Below, in pieces: positions 26,764-35,594 of a stretch of DNA of 64,000 bases. The stretch is from Paludibacteraceae bacterium (GTDB lineage: Bacteria > Bacteroidota > Bacteroidia > Bacteroidales > Paludibacteraceae): contig JAFTSS010000053.1 in NCBI GenBank assembly GCA_017467185.1, positions 1-64,000 of the forward strand, read 5' to 3'. Position 1 is the first letter of the stretch. Each line of letters begins with the position of its first letter. Both the position numbers and the translations under genes were made by a program. Below the pieces are notes generated by a model. The model was given only the letters and a program-made list of their open reading frames with translations. It had not been told where the DNA came from and did no database searches.

Positions 26764-27038
26764 TAATCCTTGATTTCTTCATAATCAACATACTCACCTT
26801 CATTATCAGCAATAATTTTTTCACCTCTTTGACGGCGTTCATTTATCTCTTCTCTGATTTCATCAGTTATTGGATTATCCGATTCATCATAATCATATCG
26901 TGGCTGCTCTCTTTTCGGCTCACGACGAAAAGTATTTCGCGCTGCATTACGCACCCGAAACACCAAATTTAATATAAATACCAACACAAAAAGCGTAGGT
27001 ATCAACACCAACATAAACAAAAATCCTAAAAAGCCCAT
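26763..27038 (-). CDS. DUF4834-type small membrane protein
   Basis: 91 aa. One N-terminal membrane segment (FLGFLFMLVLIPTLFVLVFILNLV, residues 4-27), then a basic Arg-rich stretch (RVRNAARNTFRREPKREQ) and an acidic C-terminus (EEINERRQRGEKIIADNEGEYVDYEEIKD). This matches the small Bacteroidetes family DUF4834 as I know it; function is unknown. It is flanked on both sides by heptamer arrays, and the stop codon touches one of them. Confidence 0.7.
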   Translation of the reverse strand: MGFLGFLFMLVLIPTLFVLVFILNLVFRVRNAARNTFRREPKREQPRYDYDESDNPITDEIREEINERRQRGEKIIADNEGEYVDYEEIKD

Positions 27039-27040
27039 TT

Positions 27041-27300
27041 TATCAATTCATAATGCACAATTAATAATGCACAATGCACAATGCACAATGCATAATTCAC
27101 AATGCACAATTAATAATTAATAATTAATCATTAATAATTAAATCAGTCCCTATTCCCTATTCCTCATTCCTCATTCCTAATTCCTCATTCCTAATTCCTA
27201 ATTCCTCATTCCTAATTCCTCATTTCCTCATTCCTAATTCCTAATTCCTCATTCCTAATTCCTCATTTCCTCATTCCTCATTTTCTCATTCCTCATTTTC
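27041..27300. repeat. 260-bp run of three heptamer families
   Basis: The longest array in the window. From left to right: CATAATG/CAATGCA units (to about 27110), AATTAAT/AATTAAT-type units (to about 27140), then TTCCTCA/TTCCTAA units mixed with one-base-longer variants (27147-27300). It starts next to DUF4834 and runs into the stop of the ABC-F gene. Confidence 0.9.
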
Positions 27301-28927
27301 TCTCTATTTCACGCAAGTTTTCCATATTCTTTTTACGAAGGAATCCATAAATATCTTCAAGATGTTCAGTCACTTTACCTCCGCCAAATTCATATACTTT
27401 AGTTACCAATCCATCAAGAAAATCTCTATCATGCGACACCACAATAAGTGTGCCACCAAAATTCTGCAATGCTTGTTTCAACACATCTTTTGTCTTAATA
27501 TCGAGGTGGTTTGTCGGCTCGTCAAGAATCAAAAAGTTCAATGGTTGCAAAAGCAGTTTTATCATTGCAAGTCGCTGACGTTCACCACCCGACAACACTT
27601 TCACTTTCTTCTCTGAGTCTTCTTTATTAAACATAAACGCACCCAAAATATTACGTATCTGTGTACGAATATCACCTTCTGCTATCTCATCAATAGTTTG
27701 AAATACTGTCAATTCTTCATCTAATCCTGCCGCTTCGTCTTGTGCAAAATAGCCAACTCTGACATTATGTCCTAACAACAATTCACCTTCATGCTCAATC
27801 TCTTGCATGATACACTTAACCATCGTAGATTTACCCTCACCATTCTTACCCACAAATGCCACTTTCTCACCTCGTTCGATAGTGAAATTTGCACCTGAAA
27901 ATACTCTATGCTCTCCATAGGCTTTGCCTACATTGTGTGCCGCCACTGGATAGTTACCACTACGTGGTGCTGGTGGAAATTTCAATCTCAACGATGATGT
28001 ATCAATCTCATCCACTTCAATAATTTCAAGCTTCTCAAGCATCTTCACGCGACTTTGCACTTGCAATGTCTTCGAATAGGTGCCCTTAAATCGCTCAATA
28101 AACTCCTTCGTCTCGGCAATCATCTTTTGTTGGTCTTCATACTGACGTTGTTGTTGTTGACGACGCTCTTCTCGCAACTGCAAGTAGTGCGAATAGGTTG
28201 CTTTATAATCATAAATGCGCCCCATCGTTACTTCGACAGTACGATTTGTTATATTATCAACAAATGCTTTGTCGTGCGATATCACAACCACCGCTTTCCC
28301 TTGATTGATAAGCCATTGTTCAAGCCACTGAATTGACTCTATATCAAGATGGTTAGTCGGCTCGTCAAGCAATATCAAATCGGGTTTACGCAATAGCATT
28401 TTTGCCAATTCGATACGCATGCGCCAACCGCCACTGAAATCCGAAGTTTTACGAGTAAAGTCTTTACGTTCAAAGCCTAAACCCAACAAAGTCTTCTCTA
28501 TATCGGCATCATAATTCACCTCTTCGATGCTATAAAATCTCTCGCTCAAAGCACTTACCTCTTCGATAAGTGCCATATACTCATCACTTTCATAGTCGGT
28601 GCGCGTTTCAAGTTCTTTATTTATCTCATTGATACGCGCCTCCATATTGTTGATTTCGGCAAATGCTGTCGCAGCTTCTTCAAATACGGTTTTATCATCC
28701 TTAACCATCAAATGTTGAGGCAAATAGGCAATTATCGTACCCTCTGGAGCTGATACTTTACCACGTGTAGCTTCACGCACACCTGCAAGTATCTTCAACA
28801 AAGTAGATTTACCCGCCCCATTTTTACCCATCAAGGCTATACGGTCATTCTCGTTGATAATAAAAGATATATCTTTAAAAAGCGTAGTTCCGCCAAACTC
28901 GACGGTCAATGCATCTGCTGAAATCAT
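27293..28927 (-). CDS. ABC-F family ATPase
   Basis: About 544 aa, cytosolic, with two ABC domains and no membrane part, as in ribosome-associated ABC-F translation factors. Domain 1 has Walker A GKNGAGKST, signature FSGGWRMRIELAKMLL and Walker B LILLDEPTNHLD. Domain 2 has GKNGEGKST, LSGGERQRLAMIKLL and FLILDEPTNHLD. Between them is the linker with ERRQQQQRQYEDQQKMIAE. I start at the ATG at 28927 (MISADALTVEFGG); sequence upstream of it is heptamer repeat (GAAAGTT type) that happens to be open. The C-terminal stop region touches the TTCCTCA array. Confidence 0.92.
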   Translation of the reverse strand: MISADALTVEFGGTTLFKDISFIINENDRIALMGKNGAGKSTLLKILAGVREATRGKVSAPEGTIIAYLPQHLMVKDDKTVFEEAATAFAEINNMEARINEINKELETRTDYESDEYMALIEEVSALSERFYSIEEVNYDADIEKTLLGLGFERKDFTRKTSDFSGGWRMRIELAKMLLRKPDLILLDEPTNHLDIESIQWLEQWLINQGKAVVVISHDKAFVDNITNRTVEVTMGRIYDYKATYSHYLQLREERRQQQQRQYEDQQKMIAETKEFIERFKGTYSKTLQVQSRVKMLEKLEIIEVDEIDTSSLRLKFPPAPRSGNYPVAAHNVGKAYGEHRVFSGANFTIERGEKVAFVGKNGEGKSTMVKCIMQEIEHEGELLLGHNVRVGYFAQDEAAGLDEELTVFQTIDEIAEGDIRTQIRNILGAFMFNKEDSEKKVKVLSGGERQRLAMIKLLLQPLNFLILDEPTNHLDIKTKDVLKQALQNFGGTLIVVSHDRDFLDGLVTKVYEFGGGKVTEHLEDIYGFLRKKNMENLREIERK

Positions 28928-28929
28928 TA

Positions 28930-29024
28930 CAAGTTGAAAGTTGAAATGTGAAAGTTGAAAGTTATTAAATTGAAAGTTGAAAGTTAATCCCGCATGGCAA
29001 CTTTCAACTCTCAACTTTCAACTT
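28930..29024. repeat. GAAAGTT/CAACTTT heptamers between amylase and ABC-F genes
   Basis: Units of GAAAGTT on the left and CAACTTT/CAACTCT on the right, with a short unique part (TCCCGCATGGCAA) between them, so the two halves are inverted and could form a hairpin on RNA. Confidence 0.8.
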
Positions 29025-29029
29025 TTAAA

Positions 29030-31396
29030 TTAATAAAGTACCTCCGATGTAAGTGCTGGCAATGTAATAGTCAATTTATTGCCTTCCAATTTATATTCTT
29101 TGCCAAACAATGCTTTATAACCTGATGCGTTCAATACCTCTACATCAAGTTCAAGTGTTTGTTCTTCTGTGCTATTATTTATACAAACCACAACGTTTGT
29201 ATCGAAATATTTACGTGCGTATGCAAATGTTTGTTCTCCTACATGAAGTTGCATATAATCGCCATAAACAAGTGCCATATTGCCACGACGAAGGTGATTC
29301 AACGTAGAAACTTTGTCAAACAATGCCTCTTCACGATTGTTCCAATCATCAAAACGCATCATACGACGACAGTCTGGGTCGTTACCACCAGTCATACCGA
29401 TTTCATCGCCATAATAGATTACAGGCACACCTGGAATTGTAAGGTTAAATGTATGAAGAAGAGCCAATTTGTCGTATGCTACAGAGTCTGTGATACCCAC
29501 TTCGCGAGTCCAACCTGCAGCTTTTGCATCTTCGCCTACTTTAATGTCGCCCGATGCCAATGCCATAAAACGAGGTTTATCGTGATTACCTGATACATAA
29601 CCCATCAAGTTGTGCGCACCATACACTTTAAGACTTGAATTCAATACGTTGCTCAAACGTTGCATTGTACCGCCACTAACACCATTAAATGCCGATGTAG
29701 CTTCGTCGAACACGTTGAAGTCAAATTGACCATCAAGCATACCGCTATTCACATAACTTGCCATCAACTCAGGCGAGCCATACGATTCACCGATTTGATA
29801 AAAATTACCCTCTGGACGAGTAAGTTTCATACGGTGTGTCAATTCACGCCAATACTCTTCATTTACGTGCTTACAAGCATCGTGACGGAAACCATCTACA
29901 CCAAATTCTTTCAACCAATACACTGCCGAATCAACCATAATATCAACTACTACAGGATTACCCATATCAAGTGTAGGCATAAACACATCGAACCAAGTAG
30001 TCAAACGATGTTCGTCCCACAATTCTGTATTCATACGTCCATCAGGTAGATAAAGTGGAGTTGCATATTCTGGGTGACGTTGATAAATTGGGTGGTCTTG
30101 ATGCACGTGGTTAGCTACATAGTCAAGCAAAATGTTGATTTGGTGGTCATGTGCATCTGCCACCAACTCTTTCAATTCGTCGTTTGAACCGAAACGGCAA
30201 TCTACTTTAGATGAAGAGATTGGCCAATAGCCATGGTAACCAGCAAATTTAGTATTTGCCAATGCATTGTAACCGTATGGTTCAAATGGATTTTGATTAA
30301 GTGGAGAAAGCCACAATGTATTAGCTCCCAATTTATTAAAATAGTTTTCATCTATCACTTGTTTGATACCTGCCAAGTCACCACCTTGATAATCTGCTTT
30401 TGGATGTACATCAGGACGATTCATTGGTCGATTGTTATCTTTATTTCCATCGCGGAAACGGTCAACAAGCATAAAATAGATGATTTGTGCATATTTATCA
30501 CTACGATCAAGCGAAGTTGCATCTGTTACTATTTTACCATTTTGAAGTGGCACAAGTATTTCATTTGAAATACCAAATTCGTTTGAAGCCCACACACGAA
30601 TAACTGATTTTGCACATTCAGCAGCCTCTGCTGGCACTTTCACTGTGATTTTTCCATCTTCAACTGTTACAAATTTATCATCAAGAGCTACATTGTTCCA
30701 ATAAGCCCAAACACGTTCCGCTGCAGTTGCCGAAATAGTAAATTCGCCACAACCAAGTTCGTCAGTCAATAATTTAGGAAATTTAGCCTCGTTACCAGTC
30801 ACTTGCATAATAGAGTTGAATTTACCAAAACCATTATCCACTTTATTTGGATTAGTATCATCATGATTTTGATCTCCATCAATCAACAACTGATAAAGAT
30901 ATGTACCTGGGCTAAGCAACATTGTCACCTCATACAACCCCTCTTCATTCAATGTCAAATCAGGAGTCAATGCTGGTACCCAATTGTTCATTTGACCTGC
31001 AATTTGAATACGACCAATCTTACGACCATTAGGATTATATGTGAATGTATAATTCATTTTATCACTTTTACGAGCAGGCACTGCGTATGGTTTACCCTCT
31101 ACCCACAAATAAATAGTTGTCATTGGGTGCATCTCTTCACCACAATAAATGTCGAGTGTTAATTTATCTTCACTCAACACAACCGCAAGAGCGTCTGATT
31201 CTGTTGTAACCGAGTCGATACGAGTAGGATCAACAACAAAATCACGAGTTAACACTTTTGAGGGTCCAACATTAATCAATGTAAGCGAGTTAGGACCTAC
31301 ACACACAGTCTTATCGGGCTGATAACCAACCTCTGGTACGTTACAACAACTAAACAACATCAAAGCTGTCGCAATCGAAAGAATAAATTTTTTCAT
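29030..31396 (-). CDS. GH13 alpha-amylase-type lipoprotein
   Basis: 788 aa. A lipobox is visible (MLFSCC, Cys at about residue 17). After an N-terminal beta domain comes a CBM48-like module (IGRIQIAGQMNNWVPAL to GTYLYQLLIDG), a third small domain, and the GH13 barrel from about residue 300. Catalytic residues: nucleophile Asp in GFRHDACKHV, acid/base Glu in YQIGESYGS, third Asp in VSGNHDKPR. It would cleave alpha-1,4-glucans at the outer or periplasmic membrane face. It is 12 bp from the second GH13 gene, forming a starch/maltodextrin operon with the MFS transporter. Confidence 0.9.
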   Translation of the reverse strand: MKKFILSIATALMLFSCCNVPEVGYQPDKTVCVGPNSLTLINVGPSKVLTRDFVVDPTRIDSVTTESDALAVVLSEDKLTLDIYCGEEMHPMTTIYLWVEGKPYAVPARKSDKMNYTFTYNPNGRKIGRIQIAGQMNNWVPALTPDLTLNEEGLYEVTMLLSPGTYLYQLLIDGDQNHDDTNPNKVDNGFGKFNSIMQVTGNEAKFPKLLTDELGCGEFTISATAAERVWAYWNNVALDDKFVTVEDGKITVKVPAEAAECAKSVIRVWASNEFGISNEILVPLQNGKIVTDATSLDRSDKYAQIIYFMLVDRFRDGNKDNNRPMNRPDVHPKADYQGGDLAGIKQVIDENYFNKLGANTLWLSPLNQNPFEPYGYNALANTKFAGYHGYWPISSSKVDCRFGSNDELKELVADAHDHQINILLDYVANHVHQDHPIYQRHPEYATPLYLPDGRMNTELWDEHRLTTWFDVFMPTLDMGNPVVVDIMVDSAVYWLKEFGVDGFRHDACKHVNEEYWRELTHRMKLTRPEGNFYQIGESYGSPELMASYVNSGMLDGQFDFNVFDEATSAFNGVSGGTMQRLSNVLNSSLKVYGAHNLMGYVSGNHDKPRFMALASGDIKVGEDAKAAGWTREVGITDSVAYDKLALLHTFNLTIPGVPVIYYGDEIGMTGGNDPDCRRMMRFDDWNNREEALFDKVSTLNHLRRGNMALVYGDYMQLHVGEQTFAYARKYFDTNVVVCINNSTEEQTLELDVEVLNASGYKALFGKEYKLEGNKLTITLPALTSEVLY

Positions 31397-31408
31397 AGTT
31401 TATTATTT

Positions 31409-33289
31409 TTATTTTAATATTTCCAAAATAGTAACCGTCTTACCTGCAAATTTATGCGATTCGTTCAAATCTACTACTCTACCTGTCGCTATATTTCGAG
31501 CTTGACGACCTACAATATTCATTTCATTGAAACGCATAAGATTCAAATCTTTGGCTTTTTCATTATTATTTACCACCACCATAACAGTCTGATTTTCTGT
31601 ATAACGGAAATAACAATAAATACCATCATAAGGTAAAAATTGTGTCATTTTACCTTTTGTTAAAGCCTCTGATGTTTTACGGAACTGAAGTATCGAACGA
31701 AGGTAATTATAAACCTCGTTTTGTTCTTTTGTTCGTTGTTTAGGGTCAAACGCATTAGCTTCGTGATGTGCCCAACCACCTGGGAAACAATGACGTGCAT
31801 CTTCATACGAACCACCGTTACCATCGATAAGTATCTCATCACCATAGTAATATTGAGGATACCCACGCACTGTAGCCAACATTGCCATACCCATTTTAAT
31901 GAGTTTTACATCATCTTTCACAGCATTACTATATCGCGCCATATCATGATTATCAAGCATATTCATCACTAAATCGGGATTAGGTAATGCAAAATCTTGT
32001 GCAAAGTGATTATAAAAACGTATCATACCTTTATCCCAAGCCTCACCTTCAACAAATGCCATTTCGAGCCAATCCTTTAGTATAAAGTCCATGACTGAAG
32101 GAAGATTTGAATCAAAACCATCACGATTATTATTGCCTGTTTGAAAATATGCCATTTCAGGAATACTCTTCACCCAACATTCGCCCACAAGATTCATATT
32201 TGGATATTCACGACGAATACCAGCCATCATTTGAGATGCAAGATTCAAATCATTATATGGATAAGTATCAACACGGAAACCATCCAACCCGGTCAACTCT
32301 GCCCAATAGATATAAGATTGAAGTACATAATCAAACAAAAGTTTGTTATTATAATTCAAATCTGCCATATTTGTATCAAACCAACCTTTTTGAAATTGCT
32401 CTTTATCGGCCTTAGAAACATGTGGGTCTGTTGCACAAACAATCTTATAATTTGTACGTGTAAACTCTGGCCATTGATTATACCACGATGAATCTGGCAG
32501 GTCTTTATTCCACCAATGACGTGGATTTACATGGTTAGGCACAATGTCCATAATGTATTTAAGCCCATGACGATGACACTCTTCTACCAAACGTACAAAA
32601 TCGTCATTCGTCCCTAATCGTGGATCTACCTTATAAAAATTAGTAGTAGAATAATGATGATATGAGTACAACGAGTCGTTATCATCGAGCAACGGCGTAG
32701 TCCACAATGCAGTCATACCCAAATCGGCAATATAATCCAAATGTTGAATTATACCCTCTATATCACCACCTTGACGTTGATGAAGATTTGTATTATCTAC
32801 CTTTTGCAAATAACCTTTTACATTGTCGTTTTCGGGATTACCATTAGCAAAACGATCGGGCATCAACAAATATACAGCATCCTGAGTACCAAAACTTTCG
32901 CGCTCTGCCGACCCTTCACGACGCTCTTTCAACTCATATTTCACAGTCGCTGTCTTCAATGGTCCACGCAAAACTATTTCATACACGCCAGCAGGAACAT
33001 CTTTTGTATCAAGATAAACGAACAAATAGTTAGAATTTTCTGTACGTTCTATACGAGAAATTTTCAATACATCGCTCAATACGCCTACTTGACATCTACC
33101 AACACCTGTACCATAAAACATCAATTGCAATTCAGGATTATTCATCCCTGCCCACCACGACGCAGGCTCTACTCGTTCATACACTTTCATCTTTTTCAAT
33201 CTTTTATCACGAAAAGGTAATGTTGTCATTACGTCAATGCACAATTCACAATGCACAATGCACAATATCAAAAGAAATGTTTTTTTCAT
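31409..33289 (-). CDS. SusA-like GH13 (cyclomaltodextrinase/neopullulanase type)
   Basis: 626 aa, probably periplasmic. The N-terminal domain (PASWWAGMNNPELQLMFYG) is the cyclomaltodextrinase N domain seen in SusA. The GH13 barrel has the nucleophile Asp in GLDGFRVDTYPY, Glu in LVGECWVKS, and Asp in MNMLDNHDMARY. Known relatives cut cyclic and linear maltodextrins to small sugars. The signal peptide core (LILCIVHCELCID) is encoded by ATTGTGC/ATTGTGA heptamers at about 33235-33268. It is the middle gene of the operon and is separated from the MFS gene by a 70-bp gap with a hairpin. Confidence 0.9.
   Translation of the reverse strand: MKKTFLLILCIVHCELCIDVMTTLPFRDKRLKKMKVYERVEPASWWAGMNNPELQLMFYGTGVGRCQVGVLSDVLKISRIERTENSNYLFVYLDTKDVPAGVYEIVLRGPLKTATVKYELKERREGSAERESFGTQDAVYLLMPDRFANGNPENDNVKGYLQKVDNTNLHQRQGGDIEGIIQHLDYIADLGMTALWTTPLLDDNDSLYSYHHYSTTNFYKVDPRLGTNDDFVRLVEECHRHGLKYIMDIVPNHVNPRHWWNKDLPDSSWYNQWPEFTRTNYKIVCATDPHVSKADKEQFQKGWFDTNMADLNYNNKLLFDYVLQSYIYWAELTGLDGFRVDTYPYNDLNLASQMMAGIRREYPNMNLVGECWVKSIPEMAYFQTGNNNRDGFDSNLPSVMDFILKDWLEMAFVEGEAWDKGMIRFYNHFAQDFALPNPDLVMNMLDNHDMARYSNAVKDDVKLIKMGMAMLATVRGYPQYYYGDEILIDGNGGSYEDARHCFPGGWAHHEANAFDPKQRTKEQNEVYNYLRSILQFRKTSEALTKGKMTQFLPYDGIYCYFRYTENQTVMVVVNNNEKAKDLNLMRFNEMNIVGRQARNIATGRVVDLNESHKFAGKTVTILEILK
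33235..33268. repeat. CAATGCA/CAATTCA heptamers in the GH13 signal-peptide region
   Basis: Four to five units encoding CIVHCELCI. Same family and same position within the gene as in the unrelated SGNH gene. Confidence 0.85.
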
Positions 33290-33299
33290 TTATATATAG

Positions 33300-33357
33300 C
33301 TAAGACAAAAGAACATAATAACAAAAATTATGTTTTTCTGTTATTATGTCTTTTCTA
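33300..33357 (-). promoter_or_regulatory. Hairpin between MFS and GH13 genes
   Basis: AAAAGACATAATAACAG pairs imperfectly with TGTTATTATGTTCTTTT. It could stabilise or attenuate the operon mRNA. The arm AGACATAATAACA resembles the inverted ends (AGACATAATGACA) of the element at 38147-38344. Confidence 0.45.
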
Positions 33358-33358
33358 A

Positions 33359-34675
33359 TTATTTTTTCTCTTTTATAAACATAACTGTCACTGCACCTAT
33401 CAACAAGAATGCACCCGACAACACCATCATCCAAATTGCCTCAAGGCCAAACACGTGTTTCAACACCAAACCACTAAACAATGCGTTGATAATCTGCGGT
33501 ATTGTGATAAAGAAGTTGAATATACCCATGTAAACACCTGTTTTACCAGCTGGCAATGCTGGCGCCAATATTGCGTATGGCATAGCCAAAATCGATGCCC
33601 AAGCAATACCAATACCTATCATTGGCAATATTAACATTTGGTCGTTGGTGATAAAATACATCGAAATTAAACTTAATCCACCGATTACCAAAGCTATAGC
33701 ATGTGTTGTCTTGCGACCCAATTTCTTTGAAATCGGAATTAAGCACAATGCGAACAACATAGCCACAAAGTTATACACACCGAATATCACACCCACCCAG
33801 TCACCTGCTTGTTGATAAAGTGGCGATGTCGCATCTGCTGTACCATAAATATGTTGTGCCACAGCAGGTGTAGTATATACCCACATACCAAACAACGCAA
33901 TCCACGAAAAGAACTGAACCACACCAAGTTGCAACATAGTCTTTGGCATATTCACAAAGTCACGGAACAAATCAGTGAATTTAGGCTTTTCTTCTTCAAC
34001 CTCTGTGGCCGAAAATTCTGCCAACTCTTTTGGAGAATACTCTTTAGTATGTGTAATTGTCCATAATATAGTGATAATCAACACTGCGGCTCCTACATAG
34101 AACGAATACACCAAATTCAATGGCACGCCCGAAGCCGATGTTGCATCACCCAAACCAAACCAATTCAACATCACATATGGCAACCACGAGCCTATCACAG
34201 CACCTACACCAATCAAGAAAGTCTGAACCGAAAAACCTACAGTCGATTGCTCATCTGGCAACATATCTGCCACCAACGCACGGAATGGCTCCATCGTAAC
34301 GTTAATGCTCGCATCCATAATCATCAAAAATCCAGCACCCACAAACACTGCAGGCAAAAATGCAGAAAAAATACCTGCATTTGGCATCAATATCAATGCA
34401 ATAGCTGTCAAAATTGCACCCACCAAGAAGTAAGGACGGCGACGACCCAAACGACACCATGTCTGGTCACTATAATGACCGATAATCGGTTGCACAATCA
34501 TACCCGTCAATGGTGCCACAATCCAAAACCACGAAAGGTGTTCAACACCAGCACCGTATGTCTGCAATATACGACTCGCATTAGCATTTTGCAACGCAAA
34601 ACCCATTTGAATACCCAAAAATCCCATACTCATCGACAGGATTTGTCCAAAACTTAATCTTGGTTTAGTTTTCAT
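33359..34675 (-). CDS. MFS transporter, SLC45-like (maltose/sugar type)
   Basis: 438 aa with about twelve membrane segments. The N-terminus FGQILSMSMGFLGIQMGFALQNANASRIL, the loop QTWCRLGRRRPY (the D/R-rich MFS loop 2-3 signature) and the downstream GRKTTHAIALVIGG match the glycoside-pentoside-hexuronide/SLC45-like sugar transporters. In Bacteroidetes such transporters often sit with maltodextrin enzymes. Here it is first in an operon with two GH13 enzymes, so import of maltose or maltodextrin through the inner membrane is the likely job. A promoter fits at 34755-34784. Confidence 0.88.
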   Translation of the reverse strand: MKTKPRLSFGQILSMSMGFLGIQMGFALQNANASRILQTYGAGVEHLSWFWIVAPLTGMIVQPIIGHYSDQTWCRLGRRRPYFLVGAILTAIALILMPNAGIFSAFLPAVFVGAGFLMIMDASINVTMEPFRALVADMLPDEQSTVGFSVQTFLIGVGAVIGSWLPYVMLNWFGLGDATSASGVPLNLVYSFYVGAAVLIITILWTITHTKEYSPKELAEFSATEVEEEKPKFTDLFRDFVNMPKTMLQLGVVQFFSWIALFGMWVYTTPAVAQHIYGTADATSPLYQQAGDWVGVIFGVYNFVAMLFALCLIPISKKLGRKTTHAIALVIGGLSLISMYFITNDQMLILPMIGIGIAWASILAMPYAILAPALPAGKTGVYMGIFNFFITIPQIINALFSGLVLKHVFGLEAIWMMVLSGAFLLIGAVTVMFIKEKK

Positions 34676-34754
34676 ATCTTAATATAATCTTTTTAATAAT
34701 ATTTCAATCATAAGTCTTATATCTCGTGTCTCACATCTCGCATCTATTAAACTG

Positions 34755-34784
34755 CAAAGTTACAAAAAATATCTTTAATTGCAA
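34755..34784 (-). promoter_or_regulatory. Promoter of the maltodextrin operon
   Basis: Minus strand TTG (34782-34784), 19-bp gap, TAACTTTG (34755-34762). A TCTCGTG-type heptamer stretch lies in the leader (34719-34740). Confidence 0.6.
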
Positions 34785-34800
34785 AATTAAATCAAAACTC

Positions 34801-34831
34801 TTGCAACTATCACAAATTTATCTTATCTTTG
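34801..34831 (+). promoter_or_regulatory. Promoter of frr
   Basis: TTG (34801-34803), 20-bp gap, TATCTTTG (34824-34831). It is back to back with the maltodextrin operon promoter. Confidence 0.65.
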
Positions 34832-34862
34832 CACTCAGTTAATGCTGAATGGTAAATTTCAA

Positions 34863-34950
34863 TTTTTGCAATGAGCGAGAGCAAGGTCAAACTTGTTTGA
34901 ACTATGCCAAGCAAAGCAAAAATCTTGAGCAAAGCGAAAAATTTTCTAAT
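34863..34950 (+). repeat. Dispersed 85-bp element, copy 2
   Basis: Contains TTTTTGCAATGAGCGAGAGC, then AACTATGCCAAGCAAAGCAA and ends AAATTTTCTAAT. It aligns along its full length with 63347-63436. It is followed by a TTTCAAA heptamer array and the frr start. Confidence 0.75.
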
Positions 34951-34976
34951 TTCAAATTTCAAATTTCAAATTAATA
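34951..34976. repeat. TTTCAAA heptamers before frr
   Basis: Three to four TTTCAAA/TTTCAAA-type units lie directly before the frr ATG. Confidence 0.8.
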
Positions 34977-34980
34977 TATT

Positions 34981-35544
34981 ATGGACGAAAGAGTAAAACC
35001 TATTATTGACAATGCATCTGACGACATGGAAGGTGCTGTTATGTTCCTCGACGATGCACTTGCTCACATCCGCGCTGGTAAGGCTAATGTGCGTATCGTT
35101 GATGGCGTACGCGTTGACTACTACGGTAGCATCGTGCCTATCTCAAACGTGGCTAACATCTCTACTCCTGACGCTAAAACTATCCAAATTCAATGCTGGG
35201 AGAAAAATATGATGCCTGTTGTTGAAAAAGCTCTTATCAACTCTGACATAGGCATTATGCCTGTAAACAATGGCGAAGTTATCCGCCTTTGCCTACCTCC
35301 TGTAACAGAGGAACGCCGCAAACAATTGGTTAAACAAGCCAATGCTGCTGGCGAAGATGCTAAAGTTTCTATCCGCAATGCTCGTCGCGACGCTATGGAC
35401 AAACTCAAAAAAGAACAAAAAAATGGTTTGCCTGAGGACGTAGAAAAAGACGGCGAAGCAGAAGTACAAAAAGTTCACGACAAATACATCAAGAAAGTCG
35501 ACGAAATGCTTGCTGCTAAAGAGAAAGAAATTATGACAATCTAA
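34981..35544 (+). CDS. frr: Ribosome recycling factor
   Basis: 187 aa, cytosolic. With EF-G it splits the post-termination ribosome. Diagnostic stretches are DDALAHIRAGKANVRIVDGV at the N-terminus (the usual RAGRA motif reads RAGKA), YGSIVPISNVANISTPDAKT, and the C-terminal coiled-coil helix RRKQLVKQANAAGEDAKVSIRNARRDA. Length is normal. It has its own promoter and a leader with a dispersed element. pyrH, its common neighbour in other bacteria, is not adjacent. Confidence 0.97.
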   Translation: MDERVKPIIDNASDDMEGAVMFLDDALAHIRAGKANVRIVDGVRVDYYGSIVPISNVANISTPDAKTIQIQCWEKNMMPVVEKALINSDIGIMPVNNGEVIRLCLPPVTEERRKQLVKQANAAGEDAKVSIRNARRDAMDKLKKEQKNGLPEDVEKDGEAEVQKVHDKYIKKVDEMLAAKEKEIMTI

Positions 35545-35594
35545 TAGACAAATAGATATAAGACACGAGATGCGAGACTTAGTATCTACATCTT

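Noticed and set aside
28928-29014. Longer ABC-F start at 29014
   Set aside because: The extra 29 residues are read from GAAAGTT-type repeats and are not part of the family; the ATG at 28927 fits.
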